This document shows, piece by piece, positions 8,888 to 18,828 of a stretch of DNA of 64,000 bases; within the stretch, counting starts at the first letter, position 1, and each line of letters begins with the position of its first letter. The position numbers were made by a program, and so were the translations under genes. The notes under the pieces were generated by a model. It saw nothing but the letters and a program-made list of their open reading frames with translations. It made no database searches and had not been told where the DNA came from. The DNA is from Afipia sp. (lineage in GTDB: Bacteria; Pseudomonadota; Alphaproteobacteria; Rhizobiales; Xanthobacteraceae): assembly GCA_024707075.1 (NCBI GenBank), contig JANQAK010000004.1, positions 454,634 to 518,633 of the forward strand. Reading direction: 5' to 3'.

Positions 8888-10147
8888 ATGCCGGCTGGCA
8901 CGCATCTGTCCCTCGATATTTCCACGCTCTATCTGGCGGCGACGCTGGCGGCTGCGCTGCTCGGCGCGATGCTGCTGTTTTTCTGGCGTCAGGAAAAGAT
9001 TGCGGCGCTCGGCTGGTGGGGTGCGGCCTATATTCTGGGGGCGGCTTCCGTGGCGCTGTGGACGGCCGGTGGACCGGAACTGGGCTGGGAACTGTCGATT
9101 GCCGTCAACGCCGTGGGCTTTATCGCCTGCGGCCTGGTCTGGGACGCGGCGCGCGTCTTCCACGGACGCCCGGCCAACTGGATCGGCGTGATCGCTGGCC
9201 CCGCGCTCTGGATCGCGGCGGTGGTCTGGCTCGATCCGATCCATCCCGAAGTGCGGATGTTGCTGGGAGCAGGCATCGTCGCCCTCTATGCCGCGCTGAC
9301 CGCGAGTGAGCTTTGGCGCGAGCGGCGCAAGAGTCTGCGCGCGCGCTGGCCGGCCATTGCTGTCCCGGTCATGCACGGTGCTGTCCTGATGCTGCCGATC
9401 CTTTTGGGCGACATGCTCCGCCCCAGCGATGCTGCAAGCATAGGACAAGTCTGGATCGCGGCGTTTGCAGCCGAACTGCTTTTCTATGCTGTCGGCACTG
9501 TTTTCATCATCGTCATGCTGATGTCCGAGCGGACGGTCAGCGCCCACAAGACGGCTGCATCGGTCGATCCGCTCACGGGTCTGCTGAACCGGCGCGGTTT
9601 CGGCGAAGCGACCGCACGCATGATCGAGCGCGAAGCCAAGGCGGGGCGTCCCGTCACCGTGATGATCTTCGATATCGATCACTTCAAGTCGGTCAACGAC
9701 CGCTTCGGCCATGCCGCGGGCGACGACGTGCTGAAGGTTTTTTCCGACGTCGTCGTCAACAACCTGCGCGTCAGTGATCTCGTCGGCCGGGTCGGAGGCG
9801 AGGAGTTCGCGGCGCTGCTGCCGTGTTCGGTGGAGGAAGCGCTGTTCGCCGCCGAACGCGTGCGCGAAGCGTTCGAGGCGTCGGGAATCAAGGTCGATGA
9901 CGCGCCCCTGGAAACCACGGTCAGCATCGGTATCGCGAGCGGTCCGGCGAAAACCGAACTCGAAGTGCTGATGGCGTCGGCCGATACCGCGCTCTATCAG
10001 GCCAAGCGCAGCGGCCGGAACCGCGTGGAAGTCGCGGCGGAGCAGCCGCCGTCGCCCGAGAACGGACGCCGCATGCGTGGCGGAAACAATCCGCCCCGGG
10101 CGGACAAGGCCGCCGTGGACCGTATGCCGGAACAGGTCCACGCCTGA
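8888..10147 (+). CDS. Membrane-bound diguanylate cyclase (GGDEF domain)
   Basis: The 419-residue protein has about six hydrophobic segments in residues 10-210, then a GGDEF domain from about 225 to 385 with DPLTGLLNRRGF, IFDIDHFKSVNDRFGHAAGDD and the active-site loop RVGGEEFAAL. All residues for GTP and metal binding are there, so it should make cyclic di-GMP. An RxxD product-inhibition site is not evident before the GGEEF. The N-terminal membrane part is of the MASE-like sort but the exact sensor class was not recognised. The tail of about 35 residues is polar and low in complexity. No partner gene is adjacent. Confidence 0.93.
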   Translation: MPAGTHLSLDISTLYLAATLAAALLGAMLLFFWRQEKIAALGWWGAAYILGAASVALWTAGGPELGWELSIAVNAVGFIACGLVWDAARVFHGRPANWIGVIAGPALWIAAVVWLDPIHPEVRMLLGAGIVALYAALTASELWRERRKSLRARWPAIAVPVMHGAVLMLPILLGDMLRPSDAASIGQVWIAAFAAELLFYAVGTVFIIVMLMSERTVSAHKTAASVDPLTGLLNRRGFGEATARMIEREAKAGRPVTVMIFDIDHFKSVNDRFGHAAGDDVLKVFSDVVVNNLRVSDLVGRVGGEEFAALLPCSVEEALFAAERVREAFEASGIKVDDAPLETTVSIGIASGPAKTELEVLMASADTALYQAKRSGRNRVEVAAEQPPSPENGRRMRGGNNPPRADKAAVDRMPEQVHA

Positions 10148-10211
10148 CCGGACAGCGATGTCGCGATCGCATCCTAACCACCTGTTTACCATAAGCGTCC
10201 TAGAATGCGGC

Positions 10212-10445
10212 ATGATCACTGCACCCAGCCACGACACAAATTCCGATCTCATCGCCCTCGAGGCCACGGTCGATTCCGCGCGCGCGGGCTTCGCCTGCAT
10301 GTTCTCGACCTCCGATGAATACGAACACGCCCTGATCGCAGCGCGCCGCGCTGAGGGCCGTTACGGGTCATCATTCGACTGGCAGCCGGTGCTGCTTGGC
10401 GGATGCGCGGCCGTCCTGCTCGGCGTGCTTCTCGCGGTCGTCTGA
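10212..10445 (+). CDS. Small hypothetical membrane protein (77 aa)
   Basis: An ATG at 10212 opens a 77-residue frame: a polar part MITAPSHDTNSDLIALEATV, a middle with EYEHALIAARRAEGRYG, and one C-terminal hydrophobic helix (VLLGGCAAVLLGVLLAVV). It looks like a tail-anchored single-pass protein. A terminator hairpin follows 27 bases after the stop, which supports a real transcription unit. No family was recognised. Confidence 0.55.
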   Translation: MITAPSHDTNSDLIALEATVDSARAGFACMFSTSDEYEHALIAARRAEGRYGSSFDWQPVLLGGCAAVLLGVLLAVV

Positions 10446-10472
10446 GCGCAGGTCAAGATCGGCCCGGACGAC

Positions 10473-10500
10473 AGGACGCCTTGCGGCGTCCTTTGCTTTT
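10473..10500 (+). terminator. Rho-independent terminator after the 77-aa protein gene
   Basis: AGGACGCC and GGCGTCCT pair around a TTGC loop, followed by a T-rich run (TTGCTTTT). Confidence 0.75.
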
Positions 10501-10555
10501 CTGGCCGGTCAATCTGCGCTACAGCCCTCACATAATCAAAAAGGGGCGGAAGACC

Positions 10556-10852
10556 ATGATTACCGAGATTGCACAGATCGAGATCAAGCCGGGCAGCGAA
10601 AAGGATTTCGAGGCCGCGATTGCCATGGCGCAGCCGATCTTCAAGCGCTGCAAGGGCTGGAAGAGCTTCGAGCTGCATCGTTCGATCGAAAAGCCGTCGC
10701 GCTACCGGCTGCACATCACATGGGAAACGCTGGAAAATCACATGGTCGATTTCCGCGAATCCGCCGATTTCACCGAATGGCGCGGGCTGGTCGGCCCGCA
10801 TTTCGCCTCGCCGCCGGAAGTCGAGCACACCAATACGGTGACAAGGTTCTGA
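10556..10852 (+). CDS. Antibiotic biosynthesis monooxygenase (ABM) fold protein
   Basis: The 98-residue protein is a single ABM ferredoxin-like domain: MITEIAQIEIKPGSEKDFEAA, then CKGWKSFELHRSIEKPSRYRLHITWETLENHMVDFR, the sequence expected for the strand-helix-strand unit with its conserved W. Members act as cofactor-free oxygenases, heme oxygenases or just binding proteins; the exact role is open. Start ATG 10556 lies behind AAGGGGCGGAAG. It is bracketed by terminators on both sides, so monocistronic. Confidence 0.85.
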   Translation: MITEIAQIEIKPGSEKDFEAAIAMAQPIFKRCKGWKSFELHRSIEKPSRYRLHITWETLENHMVDFRESADFTEWRGLVGPHFASPPEVEHTNTVTRF

Positions 10853-10869
10853 GATCACAAGATCGGATG

Positions 10870-10897
10870 AAAAAGGCGCCCGATGCGGCGCCTTTTT
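10870..10897. terminator. Bidirectional terminator between ABM protein and AI-2E permease genes
   Basis: AAAAAGGCGCC pairs with GGCGCCTTTTT around CGATGC. A-run and T-run on either side let it act for both converging genes. Confidence 0.85.
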
Positions 10898-10906
10898 GTA
10901 TTCCCG

Positions 10907-12047
10907 TCACGCCATCTTGAATTCAGGCTCGCGGACGTCGTTATCTTCACGCAGATAGCTGATGGTCACCTTCACGATCGCCATCAGCGGCAGCGCCAGC
11001 GCCAGTCCCCATAGCCCGAACACGACGCCGAGCAGGATCTGGAACGCGAACAGCGTTGCCGGCGGAATGTCGAGCGCCTGACGCTGGATGATCGGCGTCA
11101 GAATATAGCTTTCCATCGCGTGCACGCCGAGAAACAGCACGCACGCGCTGGCCGCCGCGACCCATCCCGAGGCGAGGCTCGCCAGCACGATAATCAGCCC
11201 GCCCATCAGCGCGCCGACCGTCGGAATGAAGGCGAGCAGACCGGCCTGAATTCCGAGGATGAACGAACTCTGGATGCCGATGATCGAAAGACCGATCCAG
11301 GTCACCAGGAACACCGCCGCCATCGTGATCATCTGCGCGATCAGCCAGCGCTCCAGCGTATCGCTGATGCGGTCGACTACGACGGTGACGCTGTGGCGAT
11401 GCCGCGCCGGAGCCAGCGCGAGCAGGCCTTTGCGATAGACGCTCGGCTGCGCCGCGAACGACAGGCCGAGGAACAGCACGATGAAGAAATTGCCGACCGC
11501 GCTGACGGTGCCCAACAGCAGCTTCAGGGTCTGCGTGACGATGGCACCGCCGCCGGATGCGATGGCGCCCGCGCTCGGCAGGTTCTTCGGCAGGCTTGCC
11601 GGAGGCGTTTCGGTGGCGGTCGCGGAGCCGGGTGTCGCCGCGGAGGAACTGCCGAGTTCGAGATAGCTGGTGTCGACGCCGTGCTGTTCGAGAAACGTCT
11701 TCACGGTCACGATCTGCGACTTGAGGGTGTCGCTCAGGGCCGCGGCCTGATGCGCGATGGTGGAGCCGCCGAGAAAGATGACGCCCGACAGAAGCCCGGC
11801 AAGCACCACGCAGACAATGGCGAGGCGCAGGGCGTGGGGGCCGCCCATCACCTTTTTGCAGCAGATGCGTCATGGCGGTGAGGGCGACGCCGAGCAGAAC
11901 GCCGGCAAACACCAGGAACAGCGTGGCCGCATAATACCAGGCGAACAGCACGAAGACGGCGAATGTGACAATGCCGATGCCGCCCACCGCGATCGACCAT
12001 GCGAGGTCGCCGCGGGTCTGCACTCTGGTCTCGATGGGGGCTGTCAC
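10907..12047 (-). CDS. AI-2E family transporter / PerM-like permease (one extra base in the sequence)
   Basis: The start MTAPIETRVQTRGDLAWSIAVGG to ALTAMTHLLQK is in one frame and VMGGPHALRLAIVCVVL onwards in another; removing one A from the run seen as T5 at 11853-11857 on the plus strand restores a single protein of about 379 residues. It has about seven to eight hydrophobic segments and the late family segment GLLAFIPTVGALMGGLIIVL and SYILTPIIQRQALDIPP. Family members are AI-2 exporters or Na+/H+ antiporters; most have no known substrate. A glycine/threonine-rich stretch of about 30 residues in the periplasmic loop is lineage-specific. Confidence 0.88.
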
Positions 12048-12280
12048 GTCTGATTCCTCATGTCATGGGAAATTGTCGTTCATTCTTCTCTGAAAGAACC
12101 ATCGGATCAAGAGAGTAAACCGAATCTTAGAGTATCGGCCGTTTGCGGCGATATGCTGCGCCAAGAGTCAGTGTATTTCTCCGGTCTGTCGAACGATCAG
12201 TCTCGCCGCCAGGAAGCAGGGAATATTGATATGGCGGACTCGCAAGGAAAATCATATAGCTCATGAATGGAGGTCCATGC

Positions 12281-12967
12281 ATGGATCGCGGACGTTTGTC
12301 GTTGGACATTCCGGCAGCACATTGGTCTGAGGAGAGAGGAAAAGTGGAGAGCGCGGGTGTCGAGTTGGAGGCTTATTTATTTCCTCGCGAAATCGACCTG
12401 ATGCGGGACACCATGAAGCGATCCAGATGCTACTTGGAGTTCGGCACAGGTGGGTCTTGCAAGGTTGCCGCAGAAAGCGGAGTCAAGAGGATCGTAAGTG
12501 TCGACACGGATAGCTCCTGGAGCGAGCGCGTTCGCAATTTTGTTGGCAGGAATTTCCCCGGCATATCGGCGGATTTTGTTCATATCGATCTAGGAGAGGT
12601 CGAGGCTTGGGGCTATCCGGTAGATCGGACGCCAAAGCCGACATGGCCGTCCTATTTCATTCGGCCTTGGGACATCTTGAAAAGCAAAGGCGAGAAGCCG
12701 GACCTGATTTACATCGACGGCAGATTCAGGGTTGCCTGCACACTATATTCAATCCTGATGTTGAGCCTACAGAGCTCGTGGCTATCTCGCCCCCGTGCGA
12801 CTTTCATGATTCACGATTTTTCGAGTCGAGATTACTACCACAAGGTGCTCGATTATCTTCGGGTCGTCAGGGCGGAAAATACGCTCTATGTGATGGAGAT
12901 GCTCCCGAAGATCGATGAAAGAGCGCTTCTGGCTGATCTTCTCGTGTACCAGGCGGACCTCAGATAG
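12281..12967 (+). CDS. Unrecognised protein with methyltransferase-like N-terminal loop
   Basis: A 228-residue protein. YLEFGTGGSCKVAAES, then RIVSVDTDSSW, resembles motifs I and II of class I SAM-dependent methyltransferases, and PDLIYIDGRFRVACTL resembles their motif IV with an acidic D; RATFMIHDFSSRDYYHKV follows. This layout is seen in small sugar- or lipid-modifying orphan proteins, but no named family was recognised. ATG 12281 was chosen because GGAGGT lies 6 bases upstream; an ATG at 12263 is less well placed. The gene and its upstream 200 bases are clearly AT-richer than their surroundings, which suggests later acquisition. Confidence 0.6.
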   Translation: MDRGRLSLDIPAAHWSEERGKVESAGVELEAYLFPREIDLMRDTMKRSRCYLEFGTGGSCKVAAESGVKRIVSVDTDSSWSERVRNFVGRNFPGISADFVHIDLGEVEAWGYPVDRTPKPTWPSYFIRPWDILKSKGEKPDLIYIDGRFRVACTLYSILMLSLQSSWLSRPRATFMIHDFSSRDYYHKVLDYLRVVRAENTLYVMEMLPKIDERALLADLLVYQADLR

Positions 12968-13155
12968 ATCGCCCTCGTTTCGCCAATCTGGCGCGCCCGG
13001 CCTCCAATCATACGTCAAGTCATAAGTTGCGCGCGGGCTTCGTACCAAAAAGAAGACTGCGACCGCCAAACCCCGCGAGCATGCTGTCTGATAGAGTGCG
13101 GGTACTATTGTTTGGCAACAGACGTTTGCCTGTTGTGAGGGGGCATGCTCGCAAA

Positions 13156-13186
13156 CCAAAAAAGCCGCCCCTTTCGGAGCGGCTTT
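13156..13186 (-). terminator. Rho-independent terminator of glnA
   Basis: AAAGCCGC and GCGGCTTT form the stem; on the minus strand a run of T follows. It lies 37 bases after the glnA stop. Confidence 0.85.
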
Positions 13187-13222
13187 CTTCTTTGCGAAAG
13201 ACAATCGCTATAACGCGACTGC

Positions 13223-14632
13223 TTACTGCGAGTAGTACATTTCGAACTCGACCGGATGCGGGGTCATCTCGTAACGCGCGACTTCGGTCATCTTCAGTTC
13301 GATGAAGCTGTCGATGAAATCGTCGTCGAACACGCCGCCGGCCTTCAGGAAGGCGCGGTCCTTGTCGAGATTTTCCAGCGCCTCGCGTAAGCTGCCGCAC
13401 ACCGTCGGGATCTGCTTCAGCTCTTCCTTCGGCAGGTCGTAGAGGTCCTTGTCCATCGCCGGACCCGGATCGATCTTGTTCTTGATGCCGTCGAGGCCGG
13501 CCATCAGCATCGCGGCGAAGGCGAGGTAGGGGTTCGCCATCGGATCGGGGAAACGCACCTCGACGCGCTTGGCCTTCGGCGAAGCGGTGTAGGGGATGCG
13601 GCAGGAAGCCGAACGGTTGCGCGCCGAATAGGCGAGCAGCACCGGCGCTTCATAGCCCGGGACCAGACGCTTGTAGGAGTTGGTCGACGGGTTGGTGAAG
13701 GCGTTGATGGCCTTGGCGTGCTTGATGATGCCGCCGATGTAGTGGAGGCAGGTCTCGGAGAGATCGGCGTACTTGTTGCCGGCGAACACCGGCTTGCCGT
13801 CCTTCCAGATCGACTGGTGCACGTGCATGCCCGAGCCGTTGTCGCCGTAGACCGGCTTCGGCATGAAGGTAGCGGTCTTGCCGTAGATGTGCGCGACCTG
13901 ATGGATGCAGTACTTGTAGATCTGCATCTGGTCGGCCATGTGGGTCAGGGTGTCGAACTTCATGCCGAGCTCGTGCTGGGCAGAAGCGACTTCGTGGTGA
14001 TGCTTCTCGACCTTGACGCCCATGCGGGCCATCGAGCCCAGCATTTCCGAGCGCATGTCCTGCACCGAGTCCTGCGGCGGGACGGGGAAGTAGCCGCCCT
14101 TGGTGCGGATGCGGTGGCCGAGGTTGCCGCCTTCATACTCGGTGTCCGAGTTGGTCGGCAGTTCGGAGGAGTCGAGCTTGAAGCCGGTGTTGTACGGCGT
14201 GGTCTGGAAACGCACGTCGTCGAACACGAAGAACTCGGCTTCGGGGCCGACGAACACGGTGTCGCCGATGCCGAGCGCCTTGACCTGGGCTTCGGCCTTC
14301 TTGGCGATGCCGCGCGGATCGCGGTTGTAGGGCTCGCCGGTGGACGGCTCGAGAATGTCGCAGGTGATGACCATGGTGGTCTCGGCGAAGAACGGGTCGA
14401 TCGTCGCCGTGGTCGGATCGGGCATCAGCGTCATGTCGGATTCATTGATCGCCTTCCAGCCGGCGATCGAGGAGCCGTCGAACATCGTGCCTTCGGCGAA
14501 GATGTCTTCGTCGATCATCGAGATGTCGAAGGTGACGTGCTGCCACTTGCCGCGCGGATCGGTGAAACGCAGGTCGACGTATTTTACGTCGTTGTCCTTG
14601 ATCGACTTGAGGACGTCTTTGGCGGTCTTCAT
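13223..14632 (-). CDS. glnA: Glutamine synthetase type I
   Basis: The 469-residue enzyme makes glutamine from glutamate, ammonia and ATP and is the entry point of ammonium assimilation. Seen in order: [59 protein letters not shown], the [10 protein letters not shown] glutamate-binding loop and [23 protein letters not shown]. The adenylylation tyrosine is present in [10 protein letters not shown], so it is a GS-I-beta enzyme switched by GlnE. It follows glnB on the same strand with a 181-base gap, the classical rhizobial glnBA arrangement. Confidence 0.97.
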   Translation of the reverse strand: MKTAKDVLKSIKDNDVKYVDLRFTDPRGKWQHVTFDISMIDEDIFAEGTMFDGSSIAGWKAINESDMTLMPDPTTATIDPFFAETTMVITCDILEPSTGEPYNRDPRGIAKKAEAQVKALGIGDTVFVGPEAEFFVFDDVRFQTTPYNTGFKLDSSELPTNSDTEYEGGNLGHRIRTKGGYFPVPPQDSVQDMRSEMLGSMARMGVKVEKHHHEVASAQHELGMKFDTLTHMADQMQIYKYCIHQVAHIYGKTATFMPKPVYGDNGSGMHVHQSIWKDGKPVFAGNKYADLSETCLHYIGGIIKHAKAINAFTNPSTNSYKRLVPGYEAPVLLAYSARNRSASCRIPYTASPKAKRVEVRFPDPMANPYLAFAAMLMAGLDGIKNKIDPGPAMDKDLYDLPKEELKQIPTVCGSLREALENLDKDRAFLKAGGVFDDDFIDSFIELKMTEVARYEMTPHPVEFEMYYSQ

Positions 14633-14813
14633 GAATACCCCTTATGGCTGCTTGGTCTGTCTTTGGTCGTGGGTGTTGATCGTTCGTAGGTGGTTCGTGG
14701 TGGCGTAATTCGTGGTGACGTTATTTCAACGGACGTGGCAATTTGAACGGACATGGTTCGAGGGCCGGTCAGATCCGGCGAGGCGAGGCTGCCGCGAGAC
14801 GAGCCAAGACGTC

Positions 14814-15393
<580 letters not shown>

Positions 15394-15425
15394 TCAGCCT
15401 GACGTGCCTGTGTCCAGCGCCCTAA

Positions 15426-15442
15426 AAGCAGGGTCCATGCCA
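15426..15442 (-). promoter_or_regulatory. Sigma-54 (RpoN) promoter upstream of glnB
   Basis: On the minus strand the bases read TGGCATGGACCCTGCTT, which fits the consensus TGGCACG-N4-TTGC with the invariant GG and GC spaced by 10 bases and two mismatches. It points to glnB with a leader of about 260 bases. Tandem promoters with one RpoN-dependent are known for glnB in rhizobia, so the context agrees. The 476 bases between glnB and nnr hold no gene; no convincing NtrC site was seen. Confidence 0.6.
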
Positions 15443-15629
15443 AATTCTTAAGGCCTCTAATACTTTAGGTATATCAGATTGTTAGTGCAGGAAACCGCCC
15501 GTTTCTTCAGCGCATTCGGATGCGTCGATAGACTATTAAATAGGCAATTGCACACAAATAGAGCGGTCGATTTCGGGGTTTAGGTACACAGATTGCCTCA
15601 GGATGAGGCGAACCGAACAGGCGAGTGGC

Positions 15630-17126
15630 ATGGAAATTCTGACCGTCCCGGAAATGACGCAGGCTGACCAAATTACGATCAGGGACGGCACGCCGGGATT
15701 TGCCCTGATGCGGGAGGCCGGCAAGGCTGTGGCCGATATGGCGGAGGCGATGGCCGAACGGGGATCGATCCTGGTGGTTGCGGGCCGCGGCAACAACGGC
15801 GGCGACGGCTTCGTCGCGGCCACCGAGCTCGCCGCACGTGGGCGGGACGTGTCCGTCATGCTGTTGTGCGACGACGCGACGCTGAAGGGCGACGCCGCGC
15901 TGGCCGCAGCCGCATGGAAAGGTTCGCTGCTGCCGTGCGATCCGGCGGCGATCGGCCGACCCAGCCTGATCATCGATGCGCTGTTCGGCGCCGGTCTCGA
16001 TCGCCCGCTGAAAGGCGATCCCTCCATTATCGTCGAAGCAATGAACGCCAGCGGCGTCCCCATTCTCGCGGTCGATCTGCCGAGCGGCATCAGCGGCGAT
16101 ACCGGCGAGGTCATGGGCATCGCGGTTGAGGCCTCCGCGACGGTGACGTTCTTCCGCCGCAAGCCGGGTCATCTGTTGTTGCCGGGCCGCGTTTACTGCG
16201 GCGAGGTCGAGGTCGCGGACATCGGCATCGCGCCGGACGTGCTGGACGAGATTACGCCGAAGACATTCGAGAATGTGCCGGACCTCTGGGCTGATATCTT
16301 TCCGTCGCCGCAGATCGACGGTCATAAATATGCGCGCGGACATGCGGTGGTGGTCTCCGGCGACATCATTTCGACGGGTGCTGCGCGGCTCGCGGCGCGG
16401 GCGGCGCTGCGCGCGGGCGCGGGGCTGGTGACGGTGGCGTCGCCGCGCGATGCGCTGGCGGTCAATGCCACGGCGCTGACGGCGGTGATGGTGCGCGAGA
16501 CCGAGACAGCGCAGCAGTTCTCGGATCTGCTTGCGGACAAGCGTCTCAATGCCTGCGTGATCGGACCGGGCGCCGGTGTCAGTGATCGCACGCGCAGCTT
16601 CGTCCGGACGGTGCTGTCGGCGCGCCGCAGTCTTGTGCTCGATGCCGATGCGTTGACGAGTTTCGCCGACGATCCGGACGGCCTTTTTGCCGAGATCAAA
16701 AAGCAGGCCGATCCGCAGGTTGTTCTCACGCCGCATACAGGTGAATTCGGGCGGCTGTTCAAAAATCTGGCGGCCGATCCGGCTCATTCGAAACTCCAGC
16801 AGGCGCGCTTGGCGGCGCAAACGTCCGGTGCAGTGGTGCTCCTGAAAGGCGCCGACACGGTGATCGCATCACCGGACGGACGCGCGGCGATCACGGCCAA
16901 CGCGCCGCCGTGGCTGGCGACAGCCGGATCGGGCGATGTGCTCGCGGGCATCATCGGCGGAATGCTGGCGCAGGGCGTGCCGGCGTTCGAGGCGGCGAGC
17001 ATGGCGGCATGGATGCATGGCGAGGCGGCGCACGAATTCGGTCCCGGCCTGATCGCGGAAGATCTGTCCGAGGCGCTGCCCGCGGTGTTGCGCAATCTCT
17101 ATGACGAGCTTGGGATCGCTTATTGA
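15630..17126 (+). CDS. nnr: Bifunctional NAD(P)H-hydrate epimerase / ADP-dependent dehydratase
   Basis: The protein of 498 residues repairs damaged NADH and NADPH hydrates. The N-terminal YjeF_N epimerase half (about 1-215) has GRGNNGGDGFVAA and DALFGAGLDRPL; the C-terminal dehydratase half (about 230-495) has KYARGHAVVVSGD, IGPGAGVSDRT, LTPHTGEFGRL and the ATP-site loop ATAGSGDVLAGIIGGML. Both halves are intact. ATG 15630 (MEILTVPEM) is the family-like start; the frame is open nine codons further up to 15603. It is divergent from glnB and runs up to the converging copper-oxidase-fold gene, one base apart. Confidence 0.95.
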   Translation: MEILTVPEMTQADQITIRDGTPGFALMREAGKAVADMAEAMAERGSILVVAGRGNNGGDGFVAATELAARGRDVSVMLLCDDATLKGDAALAAAAWKGSLLPCDPAAIGRPSLIIDALFGAGLDRPLKGDPSIIVEAMNASGVPILAVDLPSGISGDTGEVMGIAVEASATVTFFRRKPGHLLLPGRVYCGEVEVADIGIAPDVLDEITPKTFENVPDLWADIFPSPQIDGHKYARGHAVVVSGDIISTGAARLAARAALRAGAGLVTVASPRDALAVNATALTAVMVRETETAQQFSDLLADKRLNACVIGPGAGVSDRTRSFVRTVLSARRSLVLDADALTSFADDPDGLFAEIKKQADPQVVLTPHTGEFGRLFKNLAADPAHSKLQQARLAAQTSGAVVLLKGADTVIASPDGRAAITANAPPWLATAGSGDVLAGIIGGMLAQGVPAFEAASMAAWMHGEAAHEFGPGLIAEDLSEALPAVLRNLYDELGIAY

Positions 17127-17127
17127 G

Positions 17128-18442
17128 CTATTCCACGACGTAGCTTCGCACCAGCTTCGGCGCGGCCCAGTTCAGCGCCGTGGCTTCCATCAGCCAGCGG
17201 CCTGCGTAGTCGGCGGCAAACGCAATACGCTGGGTCTGGCCCTTGTCCAGCATCAGCGTGTCGAGCCAGAACGGTTTCCAGCCGTCGTCGAGCCGGTCGA
17301 GCAGCCGGAAATGATGACCGTGCAGCCGGAACACCACCGGCGCTGTGGTCGGATTGGTGATCGCCATCACCGCGGTGCGTCCGCGCTTGACGCGCCAGGC
17401 CGGCGCGGTCGCGGCGTCGAATTTCACAGGCGACCCCCATTGCGCGTTCGGATCGAGCGACAGTTCGGCGCGCAGCGCGCCTTGCAGGTCGAGACGCGCG
17501 GGAAGGCCGACCGAGGGAAGCGCAGCCGACAGCGGCAGCGCCGCCGCCCGCACGGGCGCGTCGTTCGACATGATCAGCCGCGCGATGGTTTGTGGTGAGG
17601 CGCCGTCATGCAGGATGATCGGTGAGATGGTGCCCGGCGCGCGCGTCGTGTCGATGAAGGCGTCGATCCGCGAACCGGGTGCAAGCACCAGTTGGCCGTC
17701 GCGCGCGGCAAACGGCTCGGCGGGTGCGCCATCGATCGCCATCACGCGCACGTCGTGGTTCTCGATTCTGAGACCGACGGCGGAGCGTGCGCAGCCGTTG
17801 ATGAAGCGCAGCCGCAGCCGCTCGTTGACCTTTGCCGTGATGTCGAGGCCCGGCTTGCCGTTGACGGTGAAAGCCGCGGTTGTGCCGTCCGGATTGCTGC
17901 CGGGCGCAAGGGCGCTGCCGTCGGCCTTGAGCCGCCATTCCTCGATCAGCAGAACCTCGTCGCGATCCACCGCGACCGGCGGGCTGTCCTCGACAATGAG
18001 CGCGCGAACGATGGTCGGGCGGGCGGCGGCGTCGCCAAGGAGTTGCGCGTTGACCAGAAACGTTCCCGGCTGGCGCAGCGGCAGGGTAAATAACGCCTTC
18101 CCGCCGGGCGGCACCGGAGCCTGCCCGGTCAGCGGCTCTGCCGCTTGCGCGCCATCGATTCCAAGCCAATTCAGAACGATCGGCGCGGGGAGTTCATTCG
18201 ACAGCGTCACCGCGAGATCGCCTTTGGCAAATCGCAGTGGACCCGCATTCGCTGTTTCCAGTGTCCAGACAGGAGATTCTGAATCCTCCTGTCCCGATGG
18301 CTGTTATCACCGGCCGCGCGCGCAATGACAGCGCGCCTCCTGCCTGCGCCGAGACAGGCAGCCGCAGTCCGGCGGCGAGGGCGGCCCCGCCCAGCCCGGC
18401 CAGCAGAACCCGTCTGGACGGCGAAACAACCTGATTTGTCAT
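17128..18442 (-). CDS. Tat-exported multicopper-oxidase-fold protein without copper sites (frameshifted near N-terminus)
   Basis: The start MTNQVVSPSRRVLLAGLGGAALAAGL carries a twin-arginine signal. A frame change near 18272-18276 separates GTGGFRIS from PVWTLETANAGPLRFAKGDL, both of which fit one protein of about 438 residues. Three cupredoxin-like domains follow. The usual copper motifs are altered: the HWHG site reads NWLG, the C-terminal HCHxxxH is absent (GRWLMEATALNW), and only an LHGHHF remnant is left. It therefore resembles FtsP/SufI, the copper-free relatives that stabilise the division machinery in the periplasm, more than a laccase. Role is inferred from fold only. Confidence 0.75.
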
Positions 18443-18612
18443 GATCCATGCGGACCATTTTCTCATCCTGCTGTCCAGCGGGCGCTTGGTCGCTATCGAC
18501 CCCGCTAGGGCGGCGGTAAAGTCGCGTTGCGAAAGCCATTTTTGGGCTCGCGAAGCAGTCGCCTCTGTTATAAGCCTGCCGCGCGCGGCAGTGCCGCCGG
18601 CCGATGTGCGCT

Positions 18613-18697
18613 GCGGGCGTGGCGGAACTGGTAGACGCGCTGGATTTAGGTTCCAGTGACGAAAGTTGTGGGGGTTCGAGTCCCTCCGCCCGCACCA
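18613..18697 (+). tRNA. tRNA-Leu (anticodon TAG)
   Basis: A class II tRNA of 85 bases: acceptor GCGGGCG pairs with CGCCCGC, anticodon stem CTGGA/TCCAG encloses TTTAGGT with anticodon TAG, a long variable arm follows, the T arm contains GGTTCGAGTCC, and CCA is encoded at 18695-18697. Confidence 0.97.
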
Positions 18698-18828
18698 CAA
18701 TCTCCGGGACGCCGCTGCCGCAGCGGCTGAAAAACAAAGCGACATATAAAAGAAGATTCACCTGCCGAGGATTTATCCAAAGCGGGATCGGGCGTCGTCC
18801 TTCGGGCCGGGCTGTCGGCGGCAACGGG

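Noticed and set aside
12060..12266. Frame whose stop overlaps ATG 12263 (ATGA), with a possible short leader MADSQGKSYSS from 12231
   Set aside because: The coupled ATG is not the best-placed start of the next gene and the frame has no recognisable content; kept only as a remark.
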